A stretch of 64,000 nt of DNA from Hydrogenophaga sp. (GCA_011391595.1 JAABQG010000008.1:1-64000); one strand, 5' to 3'. Shown: positions 18,829-30,320, counted from the first letter of the stretch. Translations and numbers: made by a program. Notes: a model not told the origin generated them from the letters alone.

Positions 18829-19515
18829 TCACATCAGCATCGTGTTGCGGATCAATCCGACGGCCAGGCCCTCAATCTCAAAGGGCTCGCCCGGCTCCAC
18901 CACGATGGTGGGGTAGTCGGGGTTCTCGGCATGCAACTCGATCAGGTGCTTGTTGCGCCGGAAGCGTTTGACTGTGACCTCATCTCCCAGGCGCGCGACG
19001 ACGATCTGGCCATTTTTCGCATCCTTGGTGGCCTGCACGGCCAGCAAGTCGCCGTCCATGATGCCTGCATCACGCATGGACATGCCGCGCACCTTGAGCA
19101 GGTAGTCGGGCTTGCGCTGAAACAGGCTGTTTTCGACGTAATAGGTCTGGTCCACGTGTTCCTGCGCGAGAATCGGGGAGCCGGCGGCAACACGCCCGAT
19201 CAGGGGCAGTGCCAGTTGGGCCAGGCTGGGCAGCGGAAGCGAAAACTGCTTCATGCGCGACTCGTTGATGGATCGCAGCGCATCACTTTTCAGCCGGATG
19301 CCGCGTGAAGTGCCGCTGACCAGTTCGATAACGCCTTTGCGTGCCAGCGCTTGCAGGTGCTCTTCGGCGGCATTGGCCGACTTGAAGCCCAGTTCAGTGG
19401 CGATTTCTGCGCGCGTGGGCGGCGCGCCGGTGCGGGCAATGGCACTCTGGATCAGATCCAGAATCTGTTGCTGCCGGGCGGTAAGCTTGGCGGGAAACGG
19501 TGAAATGTCGATCAT
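18829..19515 (-). CDS. lexA: SOS repressor LexA
   Basis: 228 aa from the ATG at 19513-19515. The N-terminal winged helix-turn-helix covers residues 1-75 ([34 protein letters not shown]). The self-cleavage site is Ala111-Gly112. The catalytic dyad is Ser146 (GMSM) and Lys183 (VTVKRF). It represses the DNA-damage regulon and cleaves itself when RecA filaments form. Two SOS boxes lie just upstream, giving autoregulation. It is divergent from an asparaginase gene. Confidence 0.96.
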   Translation of the reverse strand: MIDISPFPAKLTARQQQILDLIQSAIARTGAPPTRAEIATELGFKSANAAEEHLQALARKGVIELVSGTSRGIRLKSDALRSINESRMKQFSLPLPSLAQLALPLIGRVAAGSPILAQEHVDQTYYVENSLFQRKPDYLLKVRGMSMRDAGIMDGDLLAVQATKDAKNGQIVVARLGDEVTVKRFRRNKHLIELHAENPDYPTIVVEPGEPFEIEGLAVGLIRNTMLM

Positions 19516-19549
19516 GGCGACTCCTTGGGATCGTGCCGGGGACTGCATA

Positions 19550-19565
19550 CTGGCTGGATAGACAG
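19550..19565. promoter_or_regulatory. Second, weaker LexA box
   Basis: CTGGCTGGATAGACAG keeps CTG-N10-CAG spacing but has G instead of T at position four. It lies about 35 bases upstream of the lexA start and four bases from the stronger box, as in the tandem operators of other lexA genes. Confidence 0.55.
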
Positions 19566-19568
19566 TAG

Positions 19569-19584
19569 CTGTATTTTTAAACAG
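19569..19584. promoter_or_regulatory. LexA (SOS) box
   Basis: CTGTATTTTTAAACAG is a perfect CTGT-N8-ACAG operator in the lexA/asparaginase intergenic region. It lies 53 bases upstream of the lexA ATG and only 20 bases upstream of the asparaginase ATG, so LexA bound here could affect both directions. Confidence 0.9.
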
Positions 19585-19604
19585 TTTTGGAAAGTTTGCA
19601 AGTC

Positions 19605-20594
19605 ATGGCCCTAGCGGACAACTCGAAGATCGTGATTTTGGGTACAGGTGGCACCGTTGCTGGAACCTCGACGAAGGTGGGGGACAATATCGGCTACAGC
19701 GCGGCCCAGGTGGGCGTGGCGCAGTTGCTGGGGGCTATCGAGGCCTTGCCTGCCGCCTTGCGCGGACGCGAGCTGTTGACCGAGCAGGTCGATCAGGTTG
19801 ACAGCAAGGACATGAGCTTTGGCCTGTGGCAAAGACTGGCCGCTCGATGCGCCCACTGGCTCGCGGACGCCAGCGTGCAAGGCATCGTCATCACTCACGG
19901 AACCGATACGCTGGAGGAAACAGCCTGGTTCCTCCAGTCCGTGTTGCAGCCGGGCAAGCCGGTGGTTCTCACTTGTGCGATGCGTCCGGCGACGGCGCTG
20001 GCGCCCGATGGGCCGCAAAACATTCTTGACGCTGTTGCCGTCGCGCTTGACCCCGGCGCACAGGGCGTTGTCGCGGTCTGTGCCGGGGTTGTGCACAGTG
20101 CGCGCGATGTCCGCAAGGACCACCCTTACCGTCTCGACGCGTTTGGTTCCGGTGATTCGGGTCCGCTGGGCTTTGTGGAGGAAAACTCGGTGCGCTGGGT
20201 CAATCATGTTCGAAAAGACGACCTATCCCTCGAGAAATGGCCACAGCCTGCTATTGAAAACATAGTGAAGTCAGGTTCCTGGCCGCGCGTTGAAATCGTC
20301 ATGAATTACGCTGGCGCCAGTGGCACGACAGTCGATCTGCTGGTCAGGGATGGTGTGCAGGGTCTGGTGGCCGCATGCACGGGCAATGGCAGTCTCCATC
20401 AAGATCTTGAAGCGGCCTTGATCCGCGCGCAGGCGGCAGGCGTGAAGGTGGTCCGTGCGACCCGCTGTGCGCAAGGCAGGGTCTTGCCCAAGCCCGGTGA
20501 CCTCATTGGCGATTCAAACGGGCTGAGTCCGGTCAAGGCGCGAGTGGCGATGATTCTGGCGCTACTGGGTGCCCAGACGGCACGCACTGCCTGA
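19605..20594 (+). CDS. L-asparaginase
   Basis: 329 aa from the ATG at 19605. The first catalytic motif GTGGTVAG (Thr17) and the second ITHGTDTLEET (Thr100-Asp101) are both intact, with DSKDM near 66-70. It hydrolyses asparagine to aspartate and ammonia. There is no signal peptide, so it should be cytoplasmic although the sequence style is that of the type II group. It is divergent from lexA, with an SOS box just upstream. Its end overlaps slightly with open frame of the next membrane-protein gene. Confidence 0.92.
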   Translation: MALADNSKIVILGTGGTVAGTSTKVGDNIGYSAAQVGVAQLLGAIEALPAALRGRELLTEQVDQVDSKDMSFGLWQRLAARCAHWLADASVQGIVITHGTDTLEETAWFLQSVLQPGKPVVLTCAMRPATALAPDGPQNILDAVAVALDPGAQGVVAVCAGVVHSARDVRKDHPYRLDAFGSGDSGPLGFVEENSVRWVNHVRKDDLSLEKWPQPAIENIVKSGSWPRVEIVMNYAGASGTTVDLLVRDGVQGLVAACTGNGSLHQDLEAALIRAQAAGVKVVRATRCAQGRVLPKPGDLIGDSNGLSPVKARVAMILALLGAQTARTA

Positions 20595-20598
20595 ACTG

Positions 20599-21021
20599 AT
20601 GGTTTCCGGCATTTCGCTTCCCTGGCCGTGGGCCTATCCGGCCCTTGAGGTGATCCACCTGATCGGTGTGGCGCTGCTGCTCGGCAATCTGGTTCTGCTG
20701 GAATTGCGGGTTTTCGGTCGTGGCGCCGCTCTGCCAGTCTCTGAACTGGCGCGCTTGAGCCTGATGCTGGTGGCGATCGGCTTTTCGATGGCTGCGGTAT
20801 CGGGTACCTTCATGTTTGCCACCCAGCCGGGCGACCTGCTGGCCAACCGCGCATTTACCCTGAAGATGCTGTTGCTATTCGTTGCGGGTTCCAATGCGGC
20901 CATGTTCCATGCCCGTCAGTCGTTCGAGAAGATGGACCTGACAGCGCGCATGCTCATGCTTGTGTCCAGTGTGATCTGGGTGGCGATCATCGCGCTGGGT
21001 CGCTGGATCGCCTATGTCTGA
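20599..21021 (+). CDS. Small four-helix membrane protein (DUF6644-like)
   Basis: About 140 aa from the ATG at 20599, five bases after the asparaginase stop. Four hydrophobic helices are visible, with charged residues at helix ends (YPALEVIHLIGVALLLG, LELRVFGRG, LANRAFTLKMLLLFVAG, MLMLVSSVIWVAIIALGRW). Family assignment is tentative. It lies 12 bases upstream of a DUF6152 gene; this pairing of a small membrane protein with an exported DUF6152 protein suggests one functional unit of unknown role. Confidence 0.7.
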   Translation: MVSGISLPWPWAYPALEVIHLIGVALLLGNLVLLELRVFGRGAALPVSELARLSLMLVAIGFSMAAVSGTFMFATQPGDLLANRAFTLKMLLLFVAGSNAAMFHARQSFEKMDLTARMLMLVSSVIWVAIIALGRWIAYV

Positions 21022-21033
21022 CAAGGAGTCAAC

Positions 21034-21513
21034 ATGAATCGACGTGAACTCGTGCTGGCCTCGCTGGCGGCACCCGCGCTGAGCCTGCCCTTGCTGGCGC
21101 GGGCGCACCACGGTTGGGCCAGTTTTGACCAGGACCGGCCGATTTACCTCGAAGGCAGGGTGACCAAAGCCAAATGGCAAAACCCGCATGCCGAGCTGGA
21201 ACTTGAAGTGCCTGCAGGGCTGAAGGTGCCGGCGGGCCTGGCTCAGCGTTCCATTCCTGCGCAGTCGGCCCCGGTTGTTGGCAAGGCGCTCCTTGCCAGG
21301 GCCGTGGTGCCGAACCGCAAGGACCGCAGATGGGAGATCGAGCTGGCGCCGCTCACGCGCATGAATGCCTGGAACGTGGCCGAAATCAAGGTGGGGAATG
21401 CCATCTCAGTGGTGGGCTTTATCTTCAAGGAAGAAAAGGGAGAGCCCATCCTGCGCGTCGAATACCTTTTCGTGGGCAGTCAGGCGTACGGACTTCGCTC
21501 CAGCCCGGTGTGA
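21034..21513 (+). CDS. Exported DUF6152 family protein
   Basis: 159 aa. The N-terminus is an export signal (MNRRELVLASLAAPALSLPL, cleavage near ARA). The mature protein begins with the DUF6152 signature HHGWASFDQDRPIYLEG, followed by VTKAKWQNPHAELELEV. The fold is probably a small beta-barrel in the periplasm and the function is unknown. It is last in the run asparaginase, membrane protein, DUF6152, and is followed by a strong terminator. Confidence 0.85.
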   Translation: MNRRELVLASLAAPALSLPLLARAHHGWASFDQDRPIYLEGRVTKAKWQNPHAELELEVPAGLKVPAGLAQRSIPAQSAPVVGKALLARAVVPNRKDRRWEIELAPLTRMNAWNVAEIKVGNAISVVGFIFKEEKGEPILRVEYLFVGSQAYGLRSSPV

Positions 21514-21516
21514 GAT

Positions 21517-21543
21517 AAAAAAAGGCCCGTGAGGGCCTTTTTC
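21517..21543. terminator. Bidirectional rho-independent terminator
   Basis: AAAAGGCCC and GGGCCTTTT form a stem around a short loop, with A and T tracts on both sides. It sits between the convergent DUF6152 gene and adk and can serve both. Confidence 0.85.
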
Positions 21544-21564
21544 TTGAAACCAATGCCCGATACC

Positions 21565-22245
<681 letters not shown>

Positions 22246-22367
22246 TCAGCAGCATGGCTGGTGCGGCAAACGGCCGCATCACGATGTCTCTCCACCTAAG
22301 AGAATATCACGCACAAGGTTCATCCTGACTTGCTGCGCACTGAACCCCATGGGGTACCGCTTTCGTT

Positions 22368-23171
22368 TCAGACGGCGAAGATCCGTCGCACGCGCGCCAG
22401 GTCTTCGGGGGTGTCCACGCCGGGGCCGGGGGCGTGTTCCGTCACATGGACAGCGATGCGGTGGCCATGCCACAAGGCACGCAACTGCTCCAGTGCCTCG
22501 CCAACTTCCACGGGTGCCTGGGACAGGCCAGGAAACTGCCTCAGGAAGCCGACGCGGTAGGCATAAATGCCCACGTGGCGCAACGGCGCAGGCTTTGGCA
22601 GGGCGTTGATGCCTTGGGCAAATCCGTCGCGCCACCACGGAATCGGCGCCCGACTGAAGTACAGGGCGTACTGCCGCGCGTCCAGCACGACCTTCACCAC
22701 GTTGGGGTTGGTGAAATCGGCGACGCTGTCGATCCGGTGCGCAGCAGTGCTCATGCTGGCATCGGTCTTTGCGGCCAGAAGGCGGGCTACAGCGTCGATC
22801 AGCGACGGCTCGATCAGCGGCTCATCGCCCTGAACGTTCACGACGATGGCGTCTTCAGGCAGGCCGAGCAACGCGCACGCTTCGGCAAGTCGGTCACTGC
22901 CCGATGGGTGGTCGGTGCGGGTCAGCACCGCCTCGATGCCGTGCTGCCGGCAGGCCGCGACGATGGCCGGGCTGTCCGCGGCGACCACGCAGCGCGCCGC
23001 GCCGCTTTGCAGGGCGCGCTGGGCCACTCGCACCACCATGGGCGCGCCGCCCAGGTCGGCCAGTGGTTTGTCGGGCAGCCGGGTGGAGGCCAAGCGCGCC
23101 GGGATCAGGACGGTAAAGGCGGGCGCTTCGGCCCCAGTAGCCACGGCCGGTGTTGCGTAGGGCGGGTTCAT
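22368..23171 (-). CDS. kdsB: 3-deoxy-manno-octulosonate cytidylyltransferase
   Basis: 267 aa, slightly longer than usual because of an Ala-rich N-terminal segment of about 18 residues before [24 protein letters not shown]. This glycosyltransferase-A-like nucleotide-binding motif is diagnostic, and [11 protein letters not shown] supplies the metal-binding Asp. It activates Kdo as CMP-Kdo for lipid A-core synthesis in the cytoplasm. It lies eight bases downstream of the Trm112-like gene. Confidence 0.96.
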   Translation of the reverse strand: MNPPYATPAVATGAEAPAFTVLIPARLASTRLPDKPLADLGGAPMVVRVAQRALQSGAARCVVAADSPAIVAACRQHGIEAVLTRTDHPSGSDRLAEACALLGLPEDAIVVNVQGDEPLIEPSLIDAVARLLAAKTDASMSTAAHRIDSVADFTNPNVVKVVLDARQYALYFSRAPIPWWRDGFAQGINALPKPAPLRHVGIYAYRVGFLRQFPGLSQAPVEVGEALEQLRALWHGHRIAVHVTEHAPGPGVDTPEDLARVRRIFAV

Positions 23172-23179
23172 GCCGGGAG

Positions 23180-23386
23180 TCAGACCAGCGGCGTGCGGGC
23201 CGGCAGGGCTTCGAGTTCTTCGTCGCTCAGCGTGCGGGCCTCACTCTCCAGCATCACGGGGATGCCGTCGCGCACCGGGTAGGCCAGACGCGCACTGCGC
23301 GAGATCAGTTCCTGCTTCTCCCGGTCGAAGTCCAGCGGCCCCTTGGTGACGGGGCAAACCAGCAGTTCAAGAAGTTTGGTGTCCAT
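23180..23386 (-). CDS. Trm112-family protein (YcaR-like)
   Basis: 68 aa from the ATG at 23384-23386, starting [21 protein letters not shown]. Only one of the Cys residues of the zinc-ribbon Trm112 family remains (CPVTKG). The strands [16 protein letters not shown] match the family closely. Small proteins of this type activate methyltransferases, but in this lpxK-kdsB position the partner is unknown. Its start lies inside the end of lpxK by 20 bases, implying translational coupling. Confidence 0.9.
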   Translation of the reverse strand: MDTKLLELLVCPVTKGPLDFDREKQELISRSARLAYPVRDGIPVMLESEARTLSDEELEALPARTPLV

Positions 23387-24401
23387 ACCGTGATGATAGC
23401 TTCGCGTCCAGCCGCAAATCGAGCGCCTTGAAAAAGCCGGGCTCTGGCGTAAGGACCAGCGGCACCGCCCAAGCATCCGGGTGGTCCACCCAGAGTTTGG
23501 CGGCGTCTTTTTCGGTGCAAACAAGCTCTAGTCCAGCGTCTTCCGGACGCTTCCAGCTATGGAAATCGTAGTGATCTGGCAAGGCCTCGGTCGCTTCCAG
23601 CGTCAGTCCAAGGGACTGCAGCATCGTGAAAAACGCCTCAGGCCGCGCGATGCCGGCCAGCGCCAGCAAGCGGCGGCCCCGCAGGCCGTCCAGGCTGATC
23701 CGGCTGCCGTCGGCGCGCTGGGCTTGGTCGGCCAGATCGCGACGGGCCATGAAACCGGCAATGCCTGGGCGACCGTCGACGGGCTGAAAAGTGTTCAGCA
23801 CAATGTCCACGTCGCGCGGCCAGGGTTCGCGCAGCGGGCCCGCTGGCAGCAACAAGCCGTTGCCGGCGCCGCGTTCGTCAAACACGCAGATCTCGATATC
23901 CCGTTGCAGCGCGAGATGTTGCAGTCCGTCATCACACACGATGACGTCCGTGCCCGGATGGCGCGCCAGCAGTGCCCGTGCGGCATCGATGCGGCGCGCG
24001 GCCACGAAGACAGGCGCGCCTGTGGCCCGACGTACCAGCAGCGGTTCATCGCCGGCGATCCGGGCCTCCGTTTCGGGCACGACCTCGAGGCAATCATTGC
24101 CGTCGCGGCCAAACCCTCTGGAGATCAGCCCCGGTCGCCGCCCACGGGCCTGCAGATGCCGGAGAACGGCCATGACCGTGGGCGTCTTGCCGGCGCCGCC
24201 AGCTACGACGTTGCCGACGATGATGACTGGCACGCCGGGGTGATGGGATCGAAGAATGCCTGCGCGGTAGCCGGCGCGACGGACGGCGACCAGGCCGCGC
24301 AGGAGCAGCGAAAGTGGCCATAACAGCCAGGCCAGCAGGCCACGGTGCAGCCACGCCTGTTGGAGGCTTTGCCGAGAGGAAGACTGGCAGTTGCCCGGCA
24401 T
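23367..24401 (-). CDS. lpxK: Tetraacyldisaccharide 4'-kinase
   Basis: 344 aa. An N-terminal membrane-associated helix ([16 protein letters not shown]) is followed by the P-loop [13 protein letters not shown], then [31 protein letters not shown] and the motif [19 protein letters not shown]. It phosphorylates the lipid A disaccharide at the inner membrane. It lies 22 bases downstream of exbD in the same operon. Confidence 0.96.
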   Translation of the reverse strand: MPGNCQSSSRQSLQQAWLHRGLLAWLLWPLSLLLRGLVAVRRAGYRAGILRSHHPGVPVIIVGNVVAGGAGKTPTVMAVLRHLQARGRRPGLISRGFGRDGNDCLEVVPETEARIAGDEPLLVRRATGAPVFVAARRIDAARALLARHPGTDVIVCDDGLQHLALQRDIEICVFDERGAGNGLLLPAGPLREPWPRDVDIVLNTFQPVDGRPGIAGFMARRDLADQAQRADGSRISLDGLRGRRLLALAGIARPEAFFTMLQSLGLTLEATEALPDHYDFHSWKRPEDAGLELVCTEKDAAKLWVDHPDAWAVPLVLTPEPGFFKALDLRLDAKLSSRYGHQTS

Positions 24402-24423
24402 GGGTGCGCGGTCGCCCGCGGAC

Positions 24424-24852
24424 CTACTTGGCGCCGGCGTGCGCCGTCGACTGCGTGGCGAACGTGATCTGGGACAGCCCGGAGCGGCGGGCCGCCTCCA
24501 TCACGGTGATCACGCTCTGGTGGGCGGTGCTGGCGTCGGCGCTGATGATGATCACGCTGTCCTTGCCTGCTTTGGCAGCGTCCGCCAGCGCCGCGGCCAT
24601 GACCTCCACACTTCGACCCTCCACAGGGACCTTGTTGATCATGTAGCGCCCGTCACTGCTGACGGCCACCACGACCTCTTTCGGATAATCGCGCTGCGCC
24701 TGGGTGTCGGCCACCGGCAAGGTCAACTGCATTTCCGTGAATCTGCTGTAGGTCGTGGTGAGCATCACGAAGATCAGCACCACCAGGAGCACGTCGATGA
24801 ACGGGATCAGGTTGATTTCCGGTTCCTCCTTCACTCTCGAGCGGAAGTTCAT
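24424..24852 (-). CDS. exbD: Biopolymer transport protein ExbD
   Basis: 142 aa from the ATG at 24850-24852; an open frame further upstream only mirrors exbB. It has a short cytoplasmic N-terminus ([20 protein letters not shown]), one membrane helix ([15 protein letters not shown]) with the conserved Asp of [10 protein letters not shown], and a periplasmic domain. With ExbB it forms a proton-driven motor for TonB-type outer-membrane uptake. No tonB lies in the window. Confidence 0.93.
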   Translation of the reverse strand: MNFRSRVKEEPEINLIPFIDVLLVVLIFVMLTTTYSRFTEMQLTLPVADTQAQRDYPKEVVVAVSSDGRYMINKVPVEGRSVEVMAAALADAAKAGKDSVIIISADASTAHQSVITVMEAARRSGLSQITFATQSTAHAGAK

Positions 24853-24860
24853 GGGCAGCC

Positions 24861-25499
24861 CTACTTGCTTCTCAAGTTGTTGAGGTGCCTGGCGAACCGG
24901 TCTGAAGCCAGTTCCATCGTCAGCAGATAGCTGTCCACCTGGGCGCGGAAATAGCGCCAGAAAATCAGGGAAGGAATGGCCACAATCAACCCGAAGGCGG
25001 TGTTGTACAGCGCGACCGAGATTCCGTGGGCCAGCTGAACCGGGTTGGCGCCACCCATCGTGACGCCCCCGGTGGGGGCTTGTGCACCGAAGATCTCGAT
25101 CATCCCGATCACCGTGCCCAGCAGGCCCAGCAAGGGTGCTGCGGAGGCGATCGTGGCCAGGGCCGACAGATAGCGTTCCAGCCGGTGCGCCGCGGTGCGG
25201 CCAGCACCTTCCATGCTGGCGCGAAGATCGGCCTCGGTACAGCGCGGGTTGGCAATCAGCGCGCGAAACCCGCTGGCCAACACCTCGCCCAGTGCCGAGT
25301 TCTGTTCGAGCTGGCTCACCACCTCGGCGGAGGGAACGCCATTGCGCGAGACCGCCAGAGCTTCGTCCAGCAGCCTGGGCGGCGCGACGCGGGCCGTCTT
25401 CAAGCTCACAAAACGTTCGAGGATGAGGGCCAGCGCCAGAACGGAGCAGGCAATGAGGGGCCAGATCGGCCAGCCTGCAGCTTGTATGATCGAAAGCAA
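24861..25499 (-). CDS. exbB: MotA/TolQ/ExbB proton channel protein ExbB
   Basis: About 212 aa if started at the TTG at 25497-25499, which has GGAGAG six bases before it and gives the expected N-terminus LSIIQAAGWPIWPLIACS. An upstream ATG (25559) would add 20 residues without family support. Three membrane helices are visible, with the family loop ATIASAAPLLGLLGTVIGMI and Pro/Thr-rich turns. It lies eight bases upstream of exbD. Confidence 0.9.
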   Translation of the reverse strand: MLSIIQAAGWPIWPLIACSVLALALILERFVSLKTARVAPPRLLDEALAVSRNGVPSAEVVSQLEQNSALGEVLASGFRALIANPRCTEADLRASMEGAGRTAAHRLERYLSALATIASAAPLLGLLGTVIGMIEIFGAQAPTGGVTMGGANPVQLAHGISVALYNTAFGLIVAIPSLIFWRYFRAQVDSYLLTMELASDRFARHLNNLRSK

Positions 25500-25841
25500 A
25501 AGGGTCTCTCCGGGGATTTTCGGCGTGCGCCAGATGCACGGATTATGGCTCAGTGCCATCGCGTGACGCGGGGTACTGCGAAGTGAACCGGGGGGCGGTA
25601 CGGCGGTCCACAATTTCTGTGGATAACTCTGTGGGAAACCGGGGCGTCATGGCGTCCCAAGCCGCATGAAATCACGACTGTGGCCAACTGATCACAAATT
25701 GAGCAGAAAAAAATTCATATAAATCAATGAGTTGCACCAAAAAATCAGCGTTATCAGCGATGTGGCCCGTGCAACAGGCGAATCGGGCTGCCTGTGGAGT
25801 AGTTACAGCGGTCAAACGGCTTGCCACGCGCATGGAGACTG
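25500..25841. other. Intergenic region between divergent exbB and xseA
   Basis: 342 bases. It holds the exbB Shine-Dalgarno motif on the minus strand (GGAGAG near 25507) and an AT-rich patch at about 25693-25750 likely to contain promoters. I see no ORF, RNA or repeat here. Confidence 0.5.
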
Positions 25842-27170
25842 ATGTCCAGCCCTGAAAACCCAGCAATGGCGCCACGAATCTGGCAAGTTGGCGCGCTATG
25901 CCGCGCCGTGGCTGATGCGCTGGATGCGCGATTCAACCCGGTTGCGGTGCGCGGCGAGGTTTCGGGCTTCTCGCGCGCTTCCAGCGGACATTGCTACTTT
26001 TCGATCAAGGACGAAACCGGCCAGATCCGTTGCGCCATGTTCCGCCGTGCAGCGAGCCTGCTGAACTTCGTGCCGGGTGATGGCGATCTGGTTGAATTGC
26101 GCGGCCGCCTGGGCGTCTATGAGGCCCGCGGCGACTTGCAGTTGATCGTGGAGAGTCTTCAGCGGGCCGGACAGGGCGCGCTGTTCGAGCAGTTCTTGCG
26201 CCTGAAGGAAAAGCTGGAAGGCGAAGGCCTTTTCGATTCGGACCGCAAACGACCGTTGCCGGTGATGCCGCGCGCCATCGGGGTCGTCACTTCGTTGGGG
26301 GCGGCTGCGTTGCATGACGTCGTCACGGCCCTGCAGCGGCGGGTGCCGCACATCCCGGTGGTGGTGGCACCAGCGGCGGTGCAGGGCGCGGCGGCGCCGG
26401 CTGAACTGGTGCGAGCGCTTTCGGCACTGTACCGGTTGACGCCCACAGGTCGGGCTGGCGAGGCGGCAGCGCCAGGCAGTGCACCCTCGGTCGACGTGAT
26501 CCTGCTCGTGCGCGGCGGTGGCTCCATGGAAGACCTCTGGTCCTTCAATGACGAGCAGGTCGCCCGGACGCTGGTCCAGAGTCCGGTGCCCGTGGTCTGT
26601 GGCGTGGGCCACGAGACCGACTTCACCATCGCGGATTTCGTGGCGGACCTGCGGGCTCCCACGCCAACCGCTGCCGCTGAACTGGTCTCGCAGCCGCGCG
26701 ATGTCTGGCTCGGCGCGCTGGCGCTGATCGATGGCCGCATGCTGGATGCCAGTCAGCGCCTGCTGGACACGCAAAGCCAGCGACTCGACCTCGCCGCGTC
26801 ACGGCTCGGCCGGCCGTCGGCGCTGGTGGCCCGGCAGCAGATGCAACTGGCGCGCCAGGCCCAGCGGCTGCGCTACGCGACGCTCTCAAAGATGGAGCGG
26901 CTCACGACCGAATGGCGTAGGCTTTCCAGTGAATTTCCCCAGAAAATTGAGCAGCAGATGGTTCGCAGGCATGACCGGCTTGACCGGGCAGGCCTGCGCC
27001 TGCAGTCGCTGGACCCCCGCCTGGTCTTGCAGCGCGGCTACGCCTGGCTGACCGATGATGGCGGGAGCGCCGTCACCAGCGTCGCTCAGACCCGCCCCGG
27101 GCAGGCGCTGCAGGCCACCCTTGCCGATGGCACGGTTGATCTGGCCGTGACACAGCGGCGCCTGCTGTAA
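25842..27170 (+). CDS. xseA: Exodeoxyribonuclease VII large subunit
   Basis: 442 aa from the ATG at 25842 (GGAGA just before); the ATG at 25866 is an alternative. The N-terminal OB fold covers about residues 15-110 ([35 protein letters not shown]). The catalytic domain has [29 protein letters not shown] and [28 protein letters not shown] coiled-coil C-terminal region ends in [15 protein letters not shown]. With XseB it degrades single-stranded DNA. The gene is shorter-spaced than usual from sodB, 61 bases downstream. Confidence 0.96.
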   Translation: MSSPENPAMAPRIWQVGALCRAVADALDARFNPVAVRGEVSGFSRASSGHCYFSIKDETGQIRCAMFRRAASLLNFVPGDGDLVELRGRLGVYEARGDLQLIVESLQRAGQGALFEQFLRLKEKLEGEGLFDSDRKRPLPVMPRAIGVVTSLGAAALHDVVTALQRRVPHIPVVVAPAAVQGAAAPAELVRALSALYRLTPTGRAGEAAAPGSAPSVDVILLVRGGGSMEDLWSFNDEQVARTLVQSPVPVVCGVGHETDFTIADFVADLRAPTPTAAAELVSQPRDVWLGALALIDGRMLDASQRLLDTQSQRLDLAASRLGRPSALVARQQMQLARQAQRLRYATLSKMERLTTEWRRLSSEFPQKIEQQMVRRHDRLDRAGLRLQSLDPRLVLQRGYAWLTDDGGSAVTSVAQTRPGQALQATLADGTVDLAVTQRRLL

Positions 27171-27231
27171 CTTCCTACAATCGCGCTCTGGCCGAATCCC
27201 TTCACGTCAAACCCAACTTACGAGGACCCCC

Positions 27232-27813
27232 ATGGAACACACCTTGCCCGCACTGCCTTACGCCATCGATGCCCTGGCGCCGCATTACTCCCAGGAGACG
27301 CTGGAGTTCCACCACGGCAAGCACCACAACGCCTACGTGGTCAACCTGAACAACCTTCAAAAGGGCACCGAGTTCGAGAGCAAGTCGCTTGAGGAGATCA
27401 TCAAGACCTCCAGCGGCGGCGTCTACAACAACTCGGCGCAAATCTGGAATCACACCTTCTTCTGGAACTGCATGAAGCCCAACGGCGGCGGCGAGCCTTC
27501 CGGCGCGCTGGCTGCGGCCATCAACGCCAAATGGGGCAGCTACGCCGCCTTCAAGGAAGCTTTCGTGAAGTCGGCCGTGGGCAACTTCGGCTCAGGCTGG
27601 ACCTGGCTGGTCAAGAAGCCCGATGGCTCGGTGGACATTGTCAACATGGGCGCTGCGGGCACCCCGCTGACCACCGCCGACAAGGCGCTGCTGACGGTGG
27701 ACGTCTGGGAGCACGCCTATTACATCGACTACCGCAACATGCGTCCGAAGTTTGTCGAGACTTTCCTCGACAAACTAGTGAACTGGAGCTTTGCGGAGGC
27801 GAATTTCTCCTGA
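27232..27813 (+). CDS. sodB: Superoxide dismutase [Fe]
   Basis: 193 aa. Metal ligands are in the expected motifs: His in [13 protein letters not shown], His in [11 protein letters not shown], and Asp/His in [22 protein letters not shown] and the Gly/Gln pattern favour the iron form. It converts superoxide to hydrogen peroxide and oxygen in the cytoplasm. It is a single gene after xseA, with a GAGGA motif seven bases before the ATG and a terminator after it. Confidence 0.96.
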   Translation: MEHTLPALPYAIDALAPHYSQETLEFHHGKHHNAYVVNLNNLQKGTEFESKSLEEIIKTSSGGVYNNSAQIWNHTFFWNCMKPNGGGEPSGALAAAINAKWGSYAAFKEAFVKSAVGNFGSGWTWLVKKPDGSVDIVNMGAAGTPLTTADKALLTVDVWEHAYYIDYRNMRPKFVETFLDKLVNWSFAEANFS

Positions 27814-27832
27814 TCCGCGTTGCGACCCTGAG

Positions 27833-27860
27833 AAAAAGCCGGCCTGGAGCCGGCTTTTTT
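27833..27860 (+). terminator. Rho-independent terminator of sodB
   Basis: AAAAAGCCGGC (27833-27843), five-base loop, GCCGGCTTTTTT (27849-27860). Confidence 0.9.
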
Positions 27861-27920
27861 GTTTCTCAGGAAAAACGGCACCATGCCAGCGTCAACGGGT
27901 CATTTGCAGCTATGAAATGA

Positions 27921-27954
27921 ATAGCGTCCAGGCGTCAGCAGGGCGAGACGCTAT
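27921..27954. repeat. Imperfect palindromic element, possible family repeat remnant
   Basis: ATAGCGTC (27921-27928) and GACGCTAT (27947-27954) form a perfect 8-bp inverted repeat around 18 bases. Just before it is AGCTATGAAATGA. The layout resembles an intergenic repeat I recall from Comamonadaceae, but only one copy is visible here. It overlaps the end of the DUF192 gene. Confidence 0.35.
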
Positions 27955-28433
27955 CGGGTGCCGAAGGGTGCTCCGCCCAGTTTGGTCCCGGCCTTGAGGT
28001 TCTTCCTGGCGAACCAGCCCTGGTTCATTTCCAGTACATAGCGCACCGGCTTCGTAGAGCAGTGGGAGTCCTCGGTCTGCGGCTTCATGTCGACGAGATT
28101 CACGATGGTGCCATCGTCGGCGACGAACGCTGCCGTCAGCGGCAGCAGCGTGTTTTTCATCCAGAAACACTGGGTCGCGGGCTGTTCGAAGATGAACAGC
28201 ATGCCTTCGTGCTGGGGCATTTCACGGCGGTGCATCAGGCCGATCTGCCGCTGCTGGGCGGTCTGCGCGACCTGCGCGTCAATCAGATGCATGCCAGCAG
28301 TTAGCTGTGTTCGCCCAAGATTCATCTGCGGCGCTTCCTGCGCGCATGCGGTGCCGCACAGGGCCACTGTCAGCGCAAGGGCCGGTAGCACAGGCGCGCT
28401 CAGGCGCTTGGCATTCTGGGGTTTCTCATTCAT
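27951..28433 (-). CDS. Exported DUF192 family protein
   Basis: 160 aa. The signal peptide is residues 1 to about 31 (LPALALTVALCGTACAQ). The mature part is a DUF192 domain: VAQTAQQRQIGLMHRREMPQHEGMLFIF, CFWMKNTLLPLTAAFVADDGTIV, VRYVLEMNQGWFARKNL. The conserved Met-Lys-Asn-Thr run is intact. The family is small, periplasmic and of unknown function. It is followed on the opposite strand by the sodB terminator region. Confidence 0.9.
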   Translation of the reverse strand: MNEKPQNAKRLSAPVLPALALTVALCGTACAQEAPQMNLGRTQLTAGMHLIDAQVAQTAQQRQIGLMHRREMPQHEGMLFIFEQPATQCFWMKNTLLPLTAAFVADDGTIVNLVDMKPQTEDSHCSTKPVRYVLEMNQGWFARKNLKAGTKLGGAPFGTR

Positions 28434-28476
28434 GAAGAGGGACTCCGGATCAATTCAGCCAGTTTGGGACACCCAT

Positions 28477-28504
28477 AAAAAATGCCCGCCGAAGCGGGCA
28501 TTTT
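28477..28504 (-). terminator. Rho-independent terminator of the Ala/Lys-rich protein gene
   Basis: On the minus strand AAAATGCCCGC and GCGGGCATTTT flank a short loop and run into six T. It lies about 20 bases past the 28525 stop. Confidence 0.88.
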
Positions 28505-28524
28505 GACGCAAGGTCACCGAAGAA

Positions 28525-28797
28525 TTACTTCTTGGCGTCAGCTGCGGGAGCGGCAGCCTTGGCATCAGTCGACTTGGTCGACTTGGCTTTCTTTTCTTTC
28601 TTTTCTTTCTTGGGAGCGGCAGCTTTGTCAGACTTGGCATCCGCAGCAGGCTTGGCTTCGGCAGCAGGAGCGGCCTTGGCAGCAGGAGCAGCAGCAGGTG
28701 CGGCAACAGCAGCAGGTGCGGCAGCAGGAGCAGCGGCTTGCGCGAAAGCGCCAGCGGCGAACAGACCAGCGATCAGGGCGGCGAGTACTTTGTTCAT
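28525..28797 (-). CDS. Small exported Ala/Pro/Lys-rich low-complexity protein
   Basis: 90 aa. Residues 1-19 form a good signal peptide (MNKVLAALIAGLFAAGAFA, cleaved after AFA). The remainder is almost only Ala, Pro, Lys, Asp and Ser: a PAAAPAA-type stretch, then a strongly basic KKEKKEKKAKSTKS block, then AAAPAADAKK. No fold is expected, only an extended or helical, positively charged periplasmic chain. The gene has its own terminator, and a promoter probably lies in the 187-base gap shared with icd. Function unknown. Confidence 0.8.
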   Translation of the reverse strand: MNKVLAALIAGLFAAGAFAQAAAPAAAPAAVAAPAAAPAAKAAPAAEAKPAADAKSDKAAAPKKEKKEKKAKSTKSTDAKAAAPAADAKK

Positions 28798-28984
28798 TTC
28801 AGTTTCCTTGAATGGAGTTGATTTCTAGGTTTTCCCCCCATTTCTGGGAAGACCCATCCGTAACGGGGGCGAATGACCGTTGGTTGACAGCATTCCGTAA
28901 TTTTCTTGCGCGTAAAATTCGGGTGGGTTCTACCTAGCCCGCGCTAATTTAGGCAATTCAGTCCAATCCGGAGACGTTTTTTCC

Positions 28985-30238
<1,254 letters not shown>

Positions 30239-30292
30239 TTCTGACGCGGCAGCCCGCCGCAATCGAGGCGGCGCCAGACTTTGATCGATTGT

Positions 30293-30320
30293 CAAAAAGC
30301 CCGGGAAACCGGGCTTTTTG
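30293..30320 (+). terminator. Rho-independent terminator of icd
   Basis: Perfect 12-bp stem CAAAAAGCCCGG/CCGGGCTTTTTG with a GAAA tetraloop, 55 bases after the icd stop. Confidence 0.92.
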
